DNA of 64,000 nucleotides from Scatocola faecipullorum (GCA_018714685.1 DVNC01000028.1:1-64000); one strand, 5' to 3'; positions 16,953 through 25,699 are shown, counted from the first letter of the stretch. Made by a program: numbers and translations. The notes: generated by a model from the letters alone, not told the origin.

Positions 16953-17900
16953 ATGGATAATTTAAAAGAACTCTATAAAAGAATATTAGAGTACTATGAA
17001 AGCACAAAACAAGATGTTTATATATATTCAGGCCCTATTGATCGAAACATACATATACTCAGAGAATTAATTTGCTCTCATCAAAATAAAAGAGAGGAAG
17101 CTAGTCTATTTATTGCTACATTTGGTGGAGATCCAGATTGGGCATATAGGCTAATTGCAATATTACGAAGATATTATAAAAAAATTAATATAATAATTCC
17201 CGGATACTGTAAAAGTGCAGGAACATTAGTTGCCCTTGGGGCAGATACTCTAAGATTTCATGAATATGGAGAATTAGGTCCTTTAGATGTACAAATGAGA
17301 CGAAAAGATAATTTATTAGGATATAATTCTGGATTAGATGTTTTTCAAGCTATACAAGTAATAAATATGTCTGCTCGTGAATGTTTTCATAATATGTTTA
17401 TTGAATTTTTAATGAAAGGTGGCGGATCTATTCCGACGGAAACAGCAGCGAAAATAGCAAAAGATTTGGCTGTGGGGATATATTCATCTATAGCTTCAAA
17501 AATTGATCCTTTAGAGCTTGGAGAAAAAAATAGAGCTATGAAAATAGCATCTTCATATGGAGAAAAGCTAAATTCCATATCTCAAAATAATAATATGAAA
17601 CAAGATACGTTAAATAAATTAATAAGTGATTATCCGTCTCATGGTTTTGTTATTGATATGCAACAAGCGAAAGAATTATTCAAAAACGTTGAAAATATGA
17701 CAGAAATGGATTATTATTTATTTAAGGCATTTCAAAAGAATTTTGAAAATCCATCAGAGGTGTTTTGCTTAGATTTAGAAAGTATACGCAATTCCCTTGA
17801 AAAGGAGGAAAAAAATGTTGATGTTTGCAGAGGAGGAGATGAACTCTCATCTTCCAATAAAGAAGGAAAAAACAGAGCTAACACCAAAAAGTCAAAATGA
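16953..17900 (+). CDS. ClpP/SppA-fold serine protease (SDH_sah type)
   Basis: A 315-aa cytoplasmic protein matching the SDH_sah (serine dehydrogenase proteinase) family within the ClpP/crotonase fold. Visible marks: an oxyanion-type FGGDPD (residues 58-62), the nucleophile context YCKSAGTLVALGAD with Ser88, and GELGPLDVQ just after. There is no signal peptide or anchor, unlike SppA. The C-terminal 50 residues are charged and likely disordered. The ATG at 16953 has GAGGTGA upstream. Its 3' end overlaps a 64-aa ORF. Very AT-rich codons mark it as acquired. Substrate unknown. Confidence 0.8.
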   Translation: MDNLKELYKRILEYYESTKQDVYIYSGPIDRNIHILRELICSHQNKREEASLFIATFGGDPDWAYRLIAILRRYYKKINIIIPGYCKSAGTLVALGADTLRFHEYGELGPLDVQMRRKDNLLGYNSGLDVFQAIQVINMSARECFHNMFIEFLMKGGGSIPTETAAKIAKDLAVGIYSSIASKIDPLELGEKNRAMKIASSYGEKLNSISQNNNMKQDTLNKLISDYPSHGFVIDMQQAKELFKNVENMTEMDYYLFKAFQKNFENPSEVFCLDLESIRNSLEKEEKNVDVCRGGDELSSSNKEGKNRANTKKSK

Positions 17901-18009
17901 TGATTTTACAGAAAGTTATTGGTGTAAAGTTGACGAATGTCTAATATCAAGAGCATTAAATCAAGGAAATGAATTAACACAAAGAGCAATCAAAGCTTCC
18001 AGTATTTAA
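17815..18009 (+). CDS. 64-aa partner ORF overlapping the protease gene
   Basis: Starts inside the protease gene in another frame (86-base overlap) with a perfect AGGAGG six bases before the ATG, the strongest ribosome site in the region. The product has an acidic start (FAEEEMN), a Lys-rich stretch and a C-terminal WCKVDECLISRALNQG segment. Not recognised. Close coupling suggests an adaptor, substrate or inhibitor of the protease, by context only. Confidence 0.65.
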   Translation: MLMFAEEEMNSHLPIKKEKTELTPKSQNDDFTESYWCKVDECLISRALNQGNELTQRAIKASSI

Positions 18010-18013
18010 TAAC

Positions 18014-18040
18014 AAGCCTCCCCAAGGAGGCTTTTTTTTA
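18014..18040 (+). terminator. rho-independent terminator of the protease cassette
   Basis: AGCCTCC and GGAGGCT around CCAA, followed by eight T residues. Confidence 0.85.
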
Positions 18041-18059
18041 TGGTGCATGATACTGTGCA

Positions 18060-18109
18060 ATTATCGGACTAATTATTATGAGGATTTTAAGAAATTAACT
18101 AGGAAAATG
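18060..18109 (+). repeat. imperfect direct repeat, right copy
   Basis: Partner of 15906-15955 (see there). In frame it ends R-K-M-A-T-L-I-E-F and a stop, as if it were the tail of a truncated gene. Confidence 0.5.
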
Positions 18110-18185
18110 GCGACACTAATAGAATTTTAATAAAAATAATTTAGCCTACGGAATAGGTAAGGTAATAATTATATGGTATTTTAAA

Positions 18186-19517
18186 ATGTTAAAAAAATTT
18201 TTATTCGAAAATAAGCTAACCCTACCGGCAAGGTTATTATTAGTGTATCTTTTTTCAGCTATAATAGTATTTCCGATTATTGCAGGTGTTCCGCTGATGG
18301 GGATAGCAGGTATTTTATTTGGGCGCGAATATAGTATTTTACCTTTTGCATACAGTATGTTGTCGGCATTTTGTGTTTATATACCTTATTTGTATTTGTC
18401 TGGTAAATTTATAAATACAAAATTAAATATCATTTTAATTTATGTTTATTTGTTTCTGTTTGCGACTGGAATGACCATATATATATGGATGAATACGGAA
18501 AACGGATGGCAGCCTATAATCTTTATGATGGCGCTAATGTTTTATCCCAGCAAATATGCATTTGTTTCAAATTTGATTTTGCTAACCTATATTATTTTTA
18601 AGGGGAAAAATAAAGAGAAAAGTAGAAAAAATAAAAAACAATCAATTGGAATAATTATTTCATTTATCTACTTATGTTTAGCTGCTGGTGTGCCATATTT
18701 TTTGAAACGAATGGATATAACGGTTTTAGAAAAAGCTCCCAAGCAGGTTACGCAACCGTTTAACTGCTGTGTAGAAGATGATATTTTAAAAACAAAAGAA
18801 TGTGTTGATAGTGTCATTACGAAGAAAAATAGTAGTTTTGGTACAAAGTGGAAAAATTTGATTCTTCGTTTTAAAAATGAGTATCGGGCGACACGGCACA
18901 TTATTTATAATAAAAATTTTATTGATATTACCGTAGAACGGGTTAATGAATTTAACAGTATTAAACAATGTCATACTATTGATAAATGCAAGGTTTCCTC
19001 TGAGTATACTGCTATAGATGGAGTAAAGAGATATGATATTTATCAAAATAGTCGAATAATAACAGATTCTTCTGGAAATTATAAGTTTTTTGCAACTTCT
19101 GATAATGAAAAAGAGATGGTTGTTTATATTCCAGATAATGGTAAACAGTACTATAAAGGCAGAAATTACGAAGGTAATATCAAGCAATACACTGAAAGTA
19201 AAATAACCAGAAAAAAAGACGTTATCTTATCAAGAACTAATGGAATAGGTGAATTTTGGGCAGTCGGTTTGGAATATATTCCTTTAGTAAATGATAATTA
19301 TCTTATCATTGTTAGCATTCCTAAATATGTAGAAAAAGGAAAGGATGAATATGATGAATATCTTTTTGAGTATACTAAAGGGTATAAGTTTTATACGTCT
19401 TGCAAGGGTAAGAATTGTTATGAACAAGATTTAGAAATAAGTTTGGATAGCCGAGAAAATCCATCAGTTATTTATGTTCATTTTGGCGACAATGTTTATA
19501 AAATAAATATCCCATAA
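18186..19517 (+). CDS. hypothetical 443-aa membrane protein with C-terminal domain
   Basis: The first half holds about six hydrophobic helices (up to residue 180). The second half (190-443) is a soluble, beta-rich domain with three Cys pairs or near-pairs (NCCVEDD, CHTIDKC, CKGKNC), which may form disulfides outside the membrane. No clear ribosome site. AT-rich, no known family. The neighbouring protease cassette is separated by a terminator, so it is likely transcribed alone. Confidence 0.55.
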   Translation: MLKKFLFENKLTLPARLLLVYLFSAIIVFPIIAGVPLMGIAGILFGREYSILPFAYSMLSAFCVYIPYLYLSGKFINTKLNIILIYVYLFLFATGMTIYIWMNTENGWQPIIFMMALMFYPSKYAFVSNLILLTYIIFKGKNKEKSRKNKKQSIGIIISFIYLCLAAGVPYFLKRMDITVLEKAPKQVTQPFNCCVEDDILKTKECVDSVITKKNSSFGTKWKNLILRFKNEYRATRHIIYNKNFIDITVERVNEFNSIKQCHTIDKCKVSSEYTAIDGVKRYDIYQNSRIITDSSGNYKFFATSDNEKEMVVYIPDNGKQYYKGRNYEGNIKQYTESKITRKKDVILSRTNGIGEFWAVGLEYIPLVNDNYLIIVSIPKYVEKGKDEYDEYLFEYTKGYKFYTSCKGKNCYEQDLEISLDSRENPSVIYVHFGDNVYKINIP

Positions 19518-19592
19518 CAGTCCGATAATTCATTTAAAAATGCTTTTTCCAAAACCACCAAAATCGGACTTGGCTGGGGGCTTGGTTTACAT

Positions 19593-19618
19593 AACAAAAA
19601 AGCACCTCGAAAGGTGCA
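19593..19618 (-). terminator. terminator of the tRNA-Thr gene
   Basis: On the minus strand GCACCT-TTCG-AGGTGC (19617-19602) is followed by TTTTTTGTT, just past the tRNA 3' end. Confidence 0.85.
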
Positions 19619-19628
19619 TTTCAATAAA

Positions 19629-19703
19629 TGGTGCCGCTGGCAAGAATCGGACTTGCGACCCCGTCATTACCAATGACGTGCTCTACCACTGAGCTACAGC
19701 GGC
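19629..19703 (-). tRNA. tRNA-Thr (anticodon GGT)
   Basis: Minus strand. Acceptor arms GCCGCTG / CAGCGGC, D-arm GCTCAGTGGTAGAGC, anticodon stem CGTCA / TGACG around the loop TTGGTAA (anticodon GGT), T-arm with GTCCGATTC, and encoded CCA (19631-19629). Its 3' end faces the AT-rich accessory block, as is common for integration sites. Confidence 0.96.
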
Positions 19704-19716
19704 GGCAACGAAAGGA

Positions 19717-19745
19717 AACATACACGCCCTTCAAAAAAAAATCAA
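19717..19745 (-). promoter_or_regulatory. promoter of tRNA-Thr
   Basis: On the minus strand TTGATT (19745-19740) and TATGTT (19722-19717) are 17 bases apart, 14 bases before the tRNA 5' end. Confidence 0.55.
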
Positions 19746-19906
19746 GTATAATTTTATGATTAATGTTAATTATTTTTTTTTACGGAAGTTTTTTCTGTCC
19801 CGGCGGCTCTTCAATTCTTCCTAACCGCCGCTATATATATTAAGCCGGAAGGAATAAACCTTTGCGGCACTGATAACTTATGACTGGCTGAACAATTAAT
19901 CACGGA

Positions 19907-19936
19907 AACACCCGGTTTGTGCCGGGTGTTTTTTAT
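19907..19936 (+). terminator. strong orphan terminator
   Basis: AACACCCGG / CCGGGTGTT followed by six T residues. No protein gene lies just upstream on the plus strand; 19710-19906 holds the tRNA promoter and otherwise nothing I recognise, so this may end a small RNA. Confidence 0.8.
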
Positions 19937-19996
19937 GCTTGGTTATTTTGCAAAAATCTTTTATGATAATTCCGGTTTGGTAAAGAGGATATGTCA

Positions 19997-20386
19997 ATGC
20001 ATAGACTGTGGCTTGTGGCAGTGTTCTGCCTTTTTTTAAGCGCCTGCGCCGGAGAAAAGCCGGAACTGCGCAGCTCCTATCTGCTGGTAACCGGTCCGCA
20101 CCGTTATCCGGTTACGCTTAACTTTGACGAGGAAAGCGGGCAGTATTGGGGCACTTATTTTAATCAATATTACGGAGACTATCGGCTGGAAGAAAAAGAA
20201 GAAACCCGGCGGATTTTTTTTGACACGGTCAATGCCACCCGGCTCAGACGTCCGGAGCGTATGCTGAAACCGGAACGCGCCTATTTTGATTTCCTCTATG
20301 GCGAAAAAATAATGTATCTGACGCAGGATGAACTGGTTTTGGAAAACATTTACGGTCAGACGCTGCGTTTTAAAGCTGTCGATTAA
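19997..20386 (+). CDS. META-like lipoprotein, divergent copy
   Basis: A 129-aa predicted lipoprotein (lipobox LSAC). The body, with VTLNFDEESGQYWGTYFNQYYGDYRL and a C-terminal LVLENIYGQTLRF strand, parallels the META domain of the next gene. The second ATG (19997) fits the GAGGA site; the first (19991) is too close to it. Likely periplasmic or outer-membrane anchored; role unknown. Confidence 0.6.
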   Translation: MHRLWLVAVFCLFLSACAGEKPELRSSYLLVTGPHRYPVTLNFDEESGQYWGTYFNQYYGDYRLEEKEETRRIFFDTVNATRLRRPERMLKPERAYFDFLYGEKIMYLTQDELVLENIYGQTLRFKAVD

Positions 20387-20462
20387 AGAATAATTAAGGC
20401 TGGTATTTTATGAATATGGGTATATCTTAAAAAAGCACGTTATTTATTAAAGGAGATTTTTC

Positions 20463-20864
20463 ATGTCTAAACTGTTTAGCCTGATTTTGGGCACTTTGTT
20501 GTTTGCCGCCTGCACGGCCGAAACTCCGGACAGTTTCGTCGGTAAGGAATATAAACTGCAGAATGCTCCGGCAAATGCGGAAATTACGCTCGGCTTCGAC
20601 GGAAAGGAAAACCGTTTTTTCGGAAAATCGGCAATTAACAATTATTTCGGTTCTTATACGCTGGACGGCGATAAAATAACTTTCGGCCCTGCCGGAGCAA
20701 CCATGATGGCCGGTCCGCAAGAGCTGATGACCGCAGAGCAGGAATATCTGCAGTTTTTGCCGACGGTCAAGCATTTTAAGTTGGACGGAGAAAAGCTGAC
20801 CCTGAGCGGCGCAGACGGCAAAGAACTGGTTTTTGAAGAAACCGGAACCGTCTCTGAAAATTAA
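20463..20864 (+). CDS. META-domain (HslJ-like) lipoprotein
   Basis: A 133-aa lipoprotein (lipobox FAAC) with a META domain: EITLGFDGKENRFFGKSAIN, NNYFGSYTL, GPAGATMMAGP and LSGADGKELVF. Family members such as HslJ are linked to stress or antibiotic tolerance. AAAGGAG precedes the ATG. It is a likely tandem relative of the gene before it. Confidence 0.78.
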   Translation: MSKLFSLILGTLLFAACTAETPDSFVGKEYKLQNAPANAEITLGFDGKENRFFGKSAINNYFGSYTLDGDKITFGPAGATMMAGPQELMTAEQEYLQFLPTVKHFKLDGEKLTLSGADGKELVFEETGTVSEN

Positions 20865-20890
20865 ATTTCCGGGGCTTTCCCGAAAGAAAC

Positions 20891-20926
20891 CGTAAAAACG
20901 TTTAGCCGATTCGCTAAACGTTTTTT
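20891..20926 (+). terminator. rho-independent terminator
   Basis: AAACGTTTAGC and GCTAAACGTTT around CGATTC, followed by TTTT. Confidence 0.85.
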
Positions 20927-21021
20927 GTGCGCGAAGCATTACTTTTCTGTTGTTTTTATTTCAAAAATAGCTATTCTTTACAAACGTTGACTAATAATAA
21001 AATGAAATAGGACGAATACAC

Positions 21022-22302
21022 ATGTTGGATATTAAATATATTATCGATAATCAGAATCAAGTCAAAGAAAGCCTGGCTAAAAAAGGATTCCCTTCCGAAA
21101 ACGTCGATAATTTAATATCAACCTATCTGGAAATGAACAAACTCAAAACCTCGTCACAGGCTCTGGCGGAAGAGAAAAACCGGCTGAGCAACTCCATTAA
21201 GTCAGCCTCGGCGGAAGAGCGTCCCGCAATTATAGCTAAAAGCCGTGAACTCGGTGACGAACTTAAAAAGCAGCAGGAAGAACTGGGTGAAATTCAGGCC
21301 CGGTTTGACGAGCAGATGCTGCGTATGCCGAACTATCCCAGTCCGGACTGCCCGGTCGGACCTGATGAAAGCGCCAACGTTGTTCTGCGCAAGGTGGGCG
21401 AGCCGACCAAGTTTGACTTTACCCCCCGCGACCATATTGAGCTGATGGAGTTAAACGACTGGAGCGAAATGGAGCGCATTGCCAAAGTTTCCGGTTCTCG
21501 CACTTATGCAATTAAAAATGATTTGGCACAGTTGGAACTGGCCATTCACATGATGGTACTCGACAAACTGCGTTCTCACGGCTTTACGGTCATTACCGTA
21601 CCTTCCATCTCCAAAGAACGGCCTTTGTACGGCCAGGGCTATCTGCCTTTTTCCCGCGACGAGATTTATTATATGCCTGCCGATGATTTATATCTTTCGG
21701 GAACAGCCGAATTGATTCTGAATTCCCTGCGTGCCGATGAAATTCTCAGCGAGAACGAACTGCCGATTCTCTATGCCGGATTTTCTCCCTGTTTCCGTCG
21801 TGAAGCCGGAGCCGCCGGAAAAGACACCCGCGGTTTGGTGCGGGTTCACCAGTTTATGAAAACCGAACAGTTTGTCATCTGCAAAAATGACGTCAACGAA
21901 AGTGACAAGTGGCATAAAAAGCTTCTGGCGATCTCCGAAGAAGTTTTGCAGGATTTGGAGCTTCCTTATCAGGTTCTTGATATCTGCACCGGTGATATGG
22001 GTGCGCCGAAATATCGTCAGTATGACCTGGAGGCCTGGGTTCCTTCGCAGAACTGTTATCGTGAAACCCATTCCTGCTCCAACATCACTGATTGGCAGGC
22101 CCGCCGGACGAATTTGCGCTATCGCGACAATGCCGACGGCAAGGTTAAATATGTTCATACATTGAACAATACCGGCATCGCAACGCCCCGCGCTCTGGTT
22201 CCGTTTATTGAAAATCACCAGAATACGGACGGTACGGTTAATATTCCGGTCAAGCTGCGGCCTTATCTCGGCGGCAAGACCAAAATCGGTAAAAACGCTT
22301 AA
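21022..22302 (+). CDS. serS: SerS, seryl-tRNA synthetase
   Basis: A 426-aa class II synthetase that charges tRNA-Ser (and tRNA-Sec where present). The N-terminal coiled-coil arm spans about residues 28-105. Motif 2 is FSPCFRREAGAAGKDTRG and motif 3 GIATPRALVPFIENHQ. Normal length for the family. Confidence 0.97.
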   Translation: MLDIKYIIDNQNQVKESLAKKGFPSENVDNLISTYLEMNKLKTSSQALAEEKNRLSNSIKSASAEERPAIIAKSRELGDELKKQQEELGEIQARFDEQMLRMPNYPSPDCPVGPDESANVVLRKVGEPTKFDFTPRDHIELMELNDWSEMERIAKVSGSRTYAIKNDLAQLELAIHMMVLDKLRSHGFTVITVPSISKERPLYGQGYLPFSRDEIYYMPADDLYLSGTAELILNSLRADEILSENELPILYAGFSPCFRREAGAAGKDTRGLVRVHQFMKTEQFVICKNDVNESDKWHKKLLAISEEVLQDLELPYQVLDICTGDMGAPKYRQYDLEAWVPSQNCYRETHSCSNITDWQARRTNLRYRDNADGKVKYVHTLNNTGIATPRALVPFIENHQNTDGTVNIPVKLRPYLGGKTKIGKNA

Positions 22303-22305
22303 ACT

Positions 22306-22334
22306 GAAAACCGCTCCTTGTGGGCGGTTTTTTT
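22306..22334 (+). terminator. rho-independent terminator after serS
   Basis: AACCGCTC and GGGCGGTT arms around CTTGT, followed by seven T residues. Confidence 0.8.
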
Positions 22335-22348
22335 GCGGGAGAAAAAGC

Positions 22349-23662
22349 ATGACGCCTTCTGACATCCGTAAAATAATCGACTTCTATCGCATTGTTGAAA
22401 AATTGTGTCTGGTAAGACGCGATGTAAAATTATCCGACGGCCGACCGGAGAATGATACCGCGCATATTTTGAAAACGGCTTATCTGGCAATGTCGGTCTT
22501 TCCTTATCTGCAAACAAAAGTCGATTTGACCAGAATGCTGGAGCTGGCTCTGGTTCATGATTTGGTTGAAGCCGAATGCGGTGATGTTCCTCTGGCTGCC
22601 CAACAGGGGGATTCTCAACTGAAAAAACAGAAGAAAGAAGCCGAAACCGCCGCCGTAAAACGTTATCGCCGAATGCTGCCCGCCGCTGCCGGCAGCCGGA
22701 TTTATGACTTGTTTATGGAATATGAAAACAAAAGCAGCCGCGAAGCACAGATTGTTTATGTTCTGGATAAACTGGAGGCTGATTTTCAGGCCTGCCGTTA
22801 TGGCGATGTCCGCTATTGGGGAGAGGGGGCGAACGGCGACTGGTATTATCGTTGCGTGATGAGCGGCGAAACCCCGGAAAAACCGTGGCTTGCCAAACTT
22901 AAAGAACCGCTGCTGGATCATCTGGAAGCCCAGTGTCTGAATATTTGCCGTATGGCCATGATTAAAAGCTGTGTTAAAACGAATGTTATTCCGTCAGAAT
23001 TAAATTATCAGCGTCTGCCGTTAACCGATGCTTTGTCCGACTTTATGGATATTGTTGAAAAGCTGGCCCTGGTTAACCGGGATAACCTGTTATCCGACGG
23101 AACGCCGGAAAGCGATGCCGACCATGTTGTTAAACTGTGTTTCCTGCTGTTGGTTCTTACCCCTTATCTGCAAAATCGGTTTGCTTGCGGAGAACTGCTG
23201 CGGCTGGCTTTAATTCATGATTTGCCGGAAGCGCTGGCCGGGGATGTTTCTTTGTCATCGCAGATTCGCTATCCGGAATTGAGAGTGCACAAAAAAGAAA
23301 AAGAAGCCGAAGCTGCCGCCGCTATCCGTGCCGTATTGCCGGCTCCGTTAAATCAGCAGTTTTTTGCTTTGTTTAGCGAATATGAAGCGGGAGTAACACC
23401 GGAAAGCCGTCTGGTTAAATTGCTGGACAAACTGGAAGCAACCCTGCAAAGCAATCTTTATCATGACGGCGATGTCCGCTACTGGGGAAAATGTGATTGC
23501 GGCGACTGGTATTATCGTAACGCATTGACGCCGCATCCGGAAGTCAATGAACTGAATGAGCCCGCGGTATCCGCTTTGCAGGAGGAGATTATCCGCCTCT
23601 CCCGGGAAAATATTCTGAAAAGCGGCCTTTCTCTGCCTGAAACGGAAGCGGCCACACAATAA
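22349..23662 (+). CDS. tandem HD-domain hydrolase
   Basis: A 437-aa protein made of two homologous HD_3-type domains (about 1-215 and 225-425). Each copy repeats the same landmarks: LSDGRPENDTAH / LSDGTPESDADH, VHDLVEAECGDV / IHDLPEALAGDV, YVLDKLEADFQ / KLLDKLEATLQ, and GDVRYWG...GDWYYR. Both keep the His, His-Asp and Asp metal ligands. The fold suggests a 5'-nucleotidase or other phosphohydrolase (YfbR/HDDC2-like). The ATG at 22349 lies just after the serS terminator. Confidence 0.78.
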   Translation: MTPSDIRKIIDFYRIVEKLCLVRRDVKLSDGRPENDTAHILKTAYLAMSVFPYLQTKVDLTRMLELALVHDLVEAECGDVPLAAQQGDSQLKKQKKEAETAAVKRYRRMLPAAAGSRIYDLFMEYENKSSREAQIVYVLDKLEADFQACRYGDVRYWGEGANGDWYYRCVMSGETPEKPWLAKLKEPLLDHLEAQCLNICRMAMIKSCVKTNVIPSELNYQRLPLTDALSDFMDIVEKLALVNRDNLLSDGTPESDADHVVKLCFLLLVLTPYLQNRFACGELLRLALIHDLPEALAGDVSLSSQIRYPELRVHKKEKEAEAAAAIRAVLPAPLNQQFFALFSEYEAGVTPESRLVKLLDKLEATLQSNLYHDGDVRYWGKCDCGDWYYRNALTPHPEVNELNEPAVSALQEEIIRLSRENILKSGLSLPETEAATQ

Positions 23663-23663
23663 A

Positions 23664-23690
23664 AAAGCCCTCCGGGGAGGAGGGCTCGGT
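23664..23690. terminator. bidirectional terminator hairpin
   Basis: AGCCCTCC / GGAGGGCT around GGGGA, between convergent genes. T-richness is better on the minus strand (TTTTTTATTG). Confidence 0.75.
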
Positions 23691-23691
23691 C

Positions 23692-25521
23692 TTAACTGTT
23701 GCTGTTAAGGTTCTGAATTGCCAGCAAAAACGGAGAAATCAGCTTGGGTTGCGGTTTGGCGCCATAATGTTTTTCCAGCACCTGAATCTGATTTATCTTT
23801 TTCAAAACGCTGGCCGGAACTCTGGTATCTGCCGGCAGATAAAGGTCAAAACTGCTGTAGCTGCCGGTTGAGGTCATCGGCCGACGGATCTTGCTGGAAC
23901 AGTCTTTGTTGCCGCTGAAGATGCCGATGTGTCCGTGCGGATGCGAGGCGCTGCGTCCATAAACGCCGACCCCACCATCGGGAACCACGGTGTTATTGCT
24001 GACATGGCTTTTGATGCGGACAAAATGCGGATTGGCGTCAAGTTGCCGCTTGGCCATATAAGCGCTTCGGCCGTACATTTCGCCCAATCCGGTTTCGCGG
24101 AAAGCTTTTTTGGCGCCGCGGAAGCAATAGCCTTCACAGTTCATCCGGGCCGCGACGTCTTCGGCATTCTCAGCCAGCTTTATGGCTGTTGGGCTGGGAA
24201 CCATCGCCGCCAGATCTTCGGCAGTGAATTCAATATCGGTATAAGACAGGTCGGCAAGGGTAACGACATTTTCTTCCGCCGCCGGAGAATCCTGTTGTGT
24301 CATGGCATTAATGAGCGTTTGCTCCAGCAAAGGGTTGATAAAGCCGAAATCGGTCAGTTCATAATCAGGATAACTTTTGTTCTCTTCTGCGGCCTGTGTG
24401 AATGAAGCCGTTAAACCGGCAGACTGGTCGGTCGTTATGTCCGGCAGAGAAATCTGCTTACTGTTTAAAGCAGCTTTATATGACGCATTGTCGTTCATCG
24501 GGTAACCGTTGTATGCCCCGGTGGTGCTGAACAATGTGGCTGCAGCCACGCCGTAGCGTTTGATGTTGCGGCGGAAAGCCTTGGCCGCGTCTCCGCAGAA
24601 TTCTTTAACCTGTCTGAAAAACGACATTCCTGATTTTTTCTTCGTGCCTGTCTTGGGGGCAGACTGTTTTTTTGCTGCCCGAACCGAAGAATCGATTTTA
24701 GCCTGCGGCTGAGAGGCGACAGCTGCTCCGTTATCCAGCTTATGTTCTGTTTCAGGTTGAGAAGGAACCGGTGCCTGAGGCTGAACCGGCTTTACGAAAT
24801 CATCTGCCGGTTTGTTTACTTGAAGGTGAATTTCTTCACTCGTGATTTTCTCAGTTTCATCGACAACCGGATGTTCGGCGACAGTCTCGCCCGTCATTGG
24901 TACCGAAACCGTCTCGGCCGGATTTTCTGTTTCCCGTTGTATGCGGAGAGCCGTATTGTCGGAGACCTCTTTTACGCCGGATTTTGTTTCCCGAATGTTC
25001 ATGGAATATTCCTCCGACATAGGAGCTGCGGCTGTCTCTGCCGTGTCTGATTCAAAAATTTCATTGTCGGGAAGAACAAATTCATCGGCAGTGCCGCGGG
25101 ACATGGCATCCAAATTGAATGTTTCAGACATTTCTGCCGAAACAGCGCCCTGTCGGCGGGTCGTCTGATAACGATGCTGCTCGAGCATAATTTTGGCCTT
25201 GGTTGCTTCGGGAGAATATTCATAACGCATCTGACCGCCGTGCTTATAATAGTTGCGGCCGAATTCTTCAATATATTCTTTCATTAAATCCAATGCGTCA
25301 TTATCAATGTTGAGCTTCCCTTCGGCAAAGAGTTTAATCTGCTCTTCGGCCTCCTCGACGATTTGAGCAAATTTGGCATTGACAATATGCCGGACTTGCA
25401 GATTTTGCTGGGCATTTTTGCAGAATTCATAGATTTCTCTGATTTTCAGTAATTTTTGCTTGGTAATATGATGAGAATTGTTAGCTACGACTGAGGAATA
25501 AGTGTCGTCATTAAATGTCAT
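23692..25521 (-). CDS. 609-aa protein with CHAP-like C-terminal domain
   Basis: Long helical N-terminus (1-120), a Pro/Glu/Thr/Val-rich middle (about 130-320), a basic patch with a weak hydrophobic stretch (KRYGVAAATLF), and a C-terminal domain (about 455-560). There a Cys in NCEGYCFRGAKKAF and a His in HPHGHIGIF sit with the spacing of CHAP/NlpC-type amidases. No signal peptide, so secretion would need another route. The ATG at 25521 has GGAAGG upstream; a start 60 bases earlier is in frame but lacks a site. Function inferred only from the C-terminus. Confidence 0.55.
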   Translation of the reverse strand: MTFNDDTYSSVVANNSHHITKQKLLKIREIYEFCKNAQQNLQVRHIVNAKFAQIVEEAEEQIKLFAEGKLNIDNDALDLMKEYIEEFGRNYYKHGGQMRYEYSPEATKAKIMLEQHRYQTTRRQGAVSAEMSETFNLDAMSRGTADEFVLPDNEIFESDTAETAAAPMSEEYSMNIRETKSGVKEVSDNTALRIQRETENPAETVSVPMTGETVAEHPVVDETEKITSEEIHLQVNKPADDFVKPVQPQAPVPSQPETEHKLDNGAAVASQPQAKIDSSVRAAKKQSAPKTGTKKKSGMSFFRQVKEFCGDAAKAFRRNIKRYGVAAATLFSTTGAYNGYPMNDNASYKAALNSKQISLPDITTDQSAGLTASFTQAAEENKSYPDYELTDFGFINPLLEQTLINAMTQQDSPAAEENVVTLADLSYTDIEFTAEDLAAMVPSPTAIKLAENAEDVAARMNCEGYCFRGAKKAFRETGLGEMYGRSAYMAKRQLDANPHFVRIKSHVSNNTVVPDGGVGVYGRSASHPHGHIGIFSGNKDCSSKIRRPMTSTGSYSSFDLYLPADTRVPASVLKKINQIQVLEKHYGAKPQPKLISPFLLAIQNLNSNS

Positions 25522-25630
25522 TTTCTTACCTTCCTGCATGTTTTTTAGCTGATGTGACAAAATATAACAAATTTTTGTCATTATGTAAAGGGTGGAATTT
25601 TAATTTTAATAAAAGTGTAACATTGAAAAT

Positions 25631-25699
25631 ATTGTTGAATAACAATAGGTTATTGTGAGATATAACGAATTTCATATTCCGCTATAACTTTCGTTATAT
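25631..25699. promoter_or_regulatory. AT-rich intergenic region with nested inverted repeats
   Basis: The 246-base gap between the CHAP-like gene and yejB holds ATTGTT-GAAT-AACAAT (25631-25646), continued by TATTGT, and a 10-bp inverted repeat ATATAACGAA (25660-25669) / TTCGTTATAT (25690-25699) with a 20-base spacer. These look like operator sites for the minus-strand gene at its left. Confidence 0.4.
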
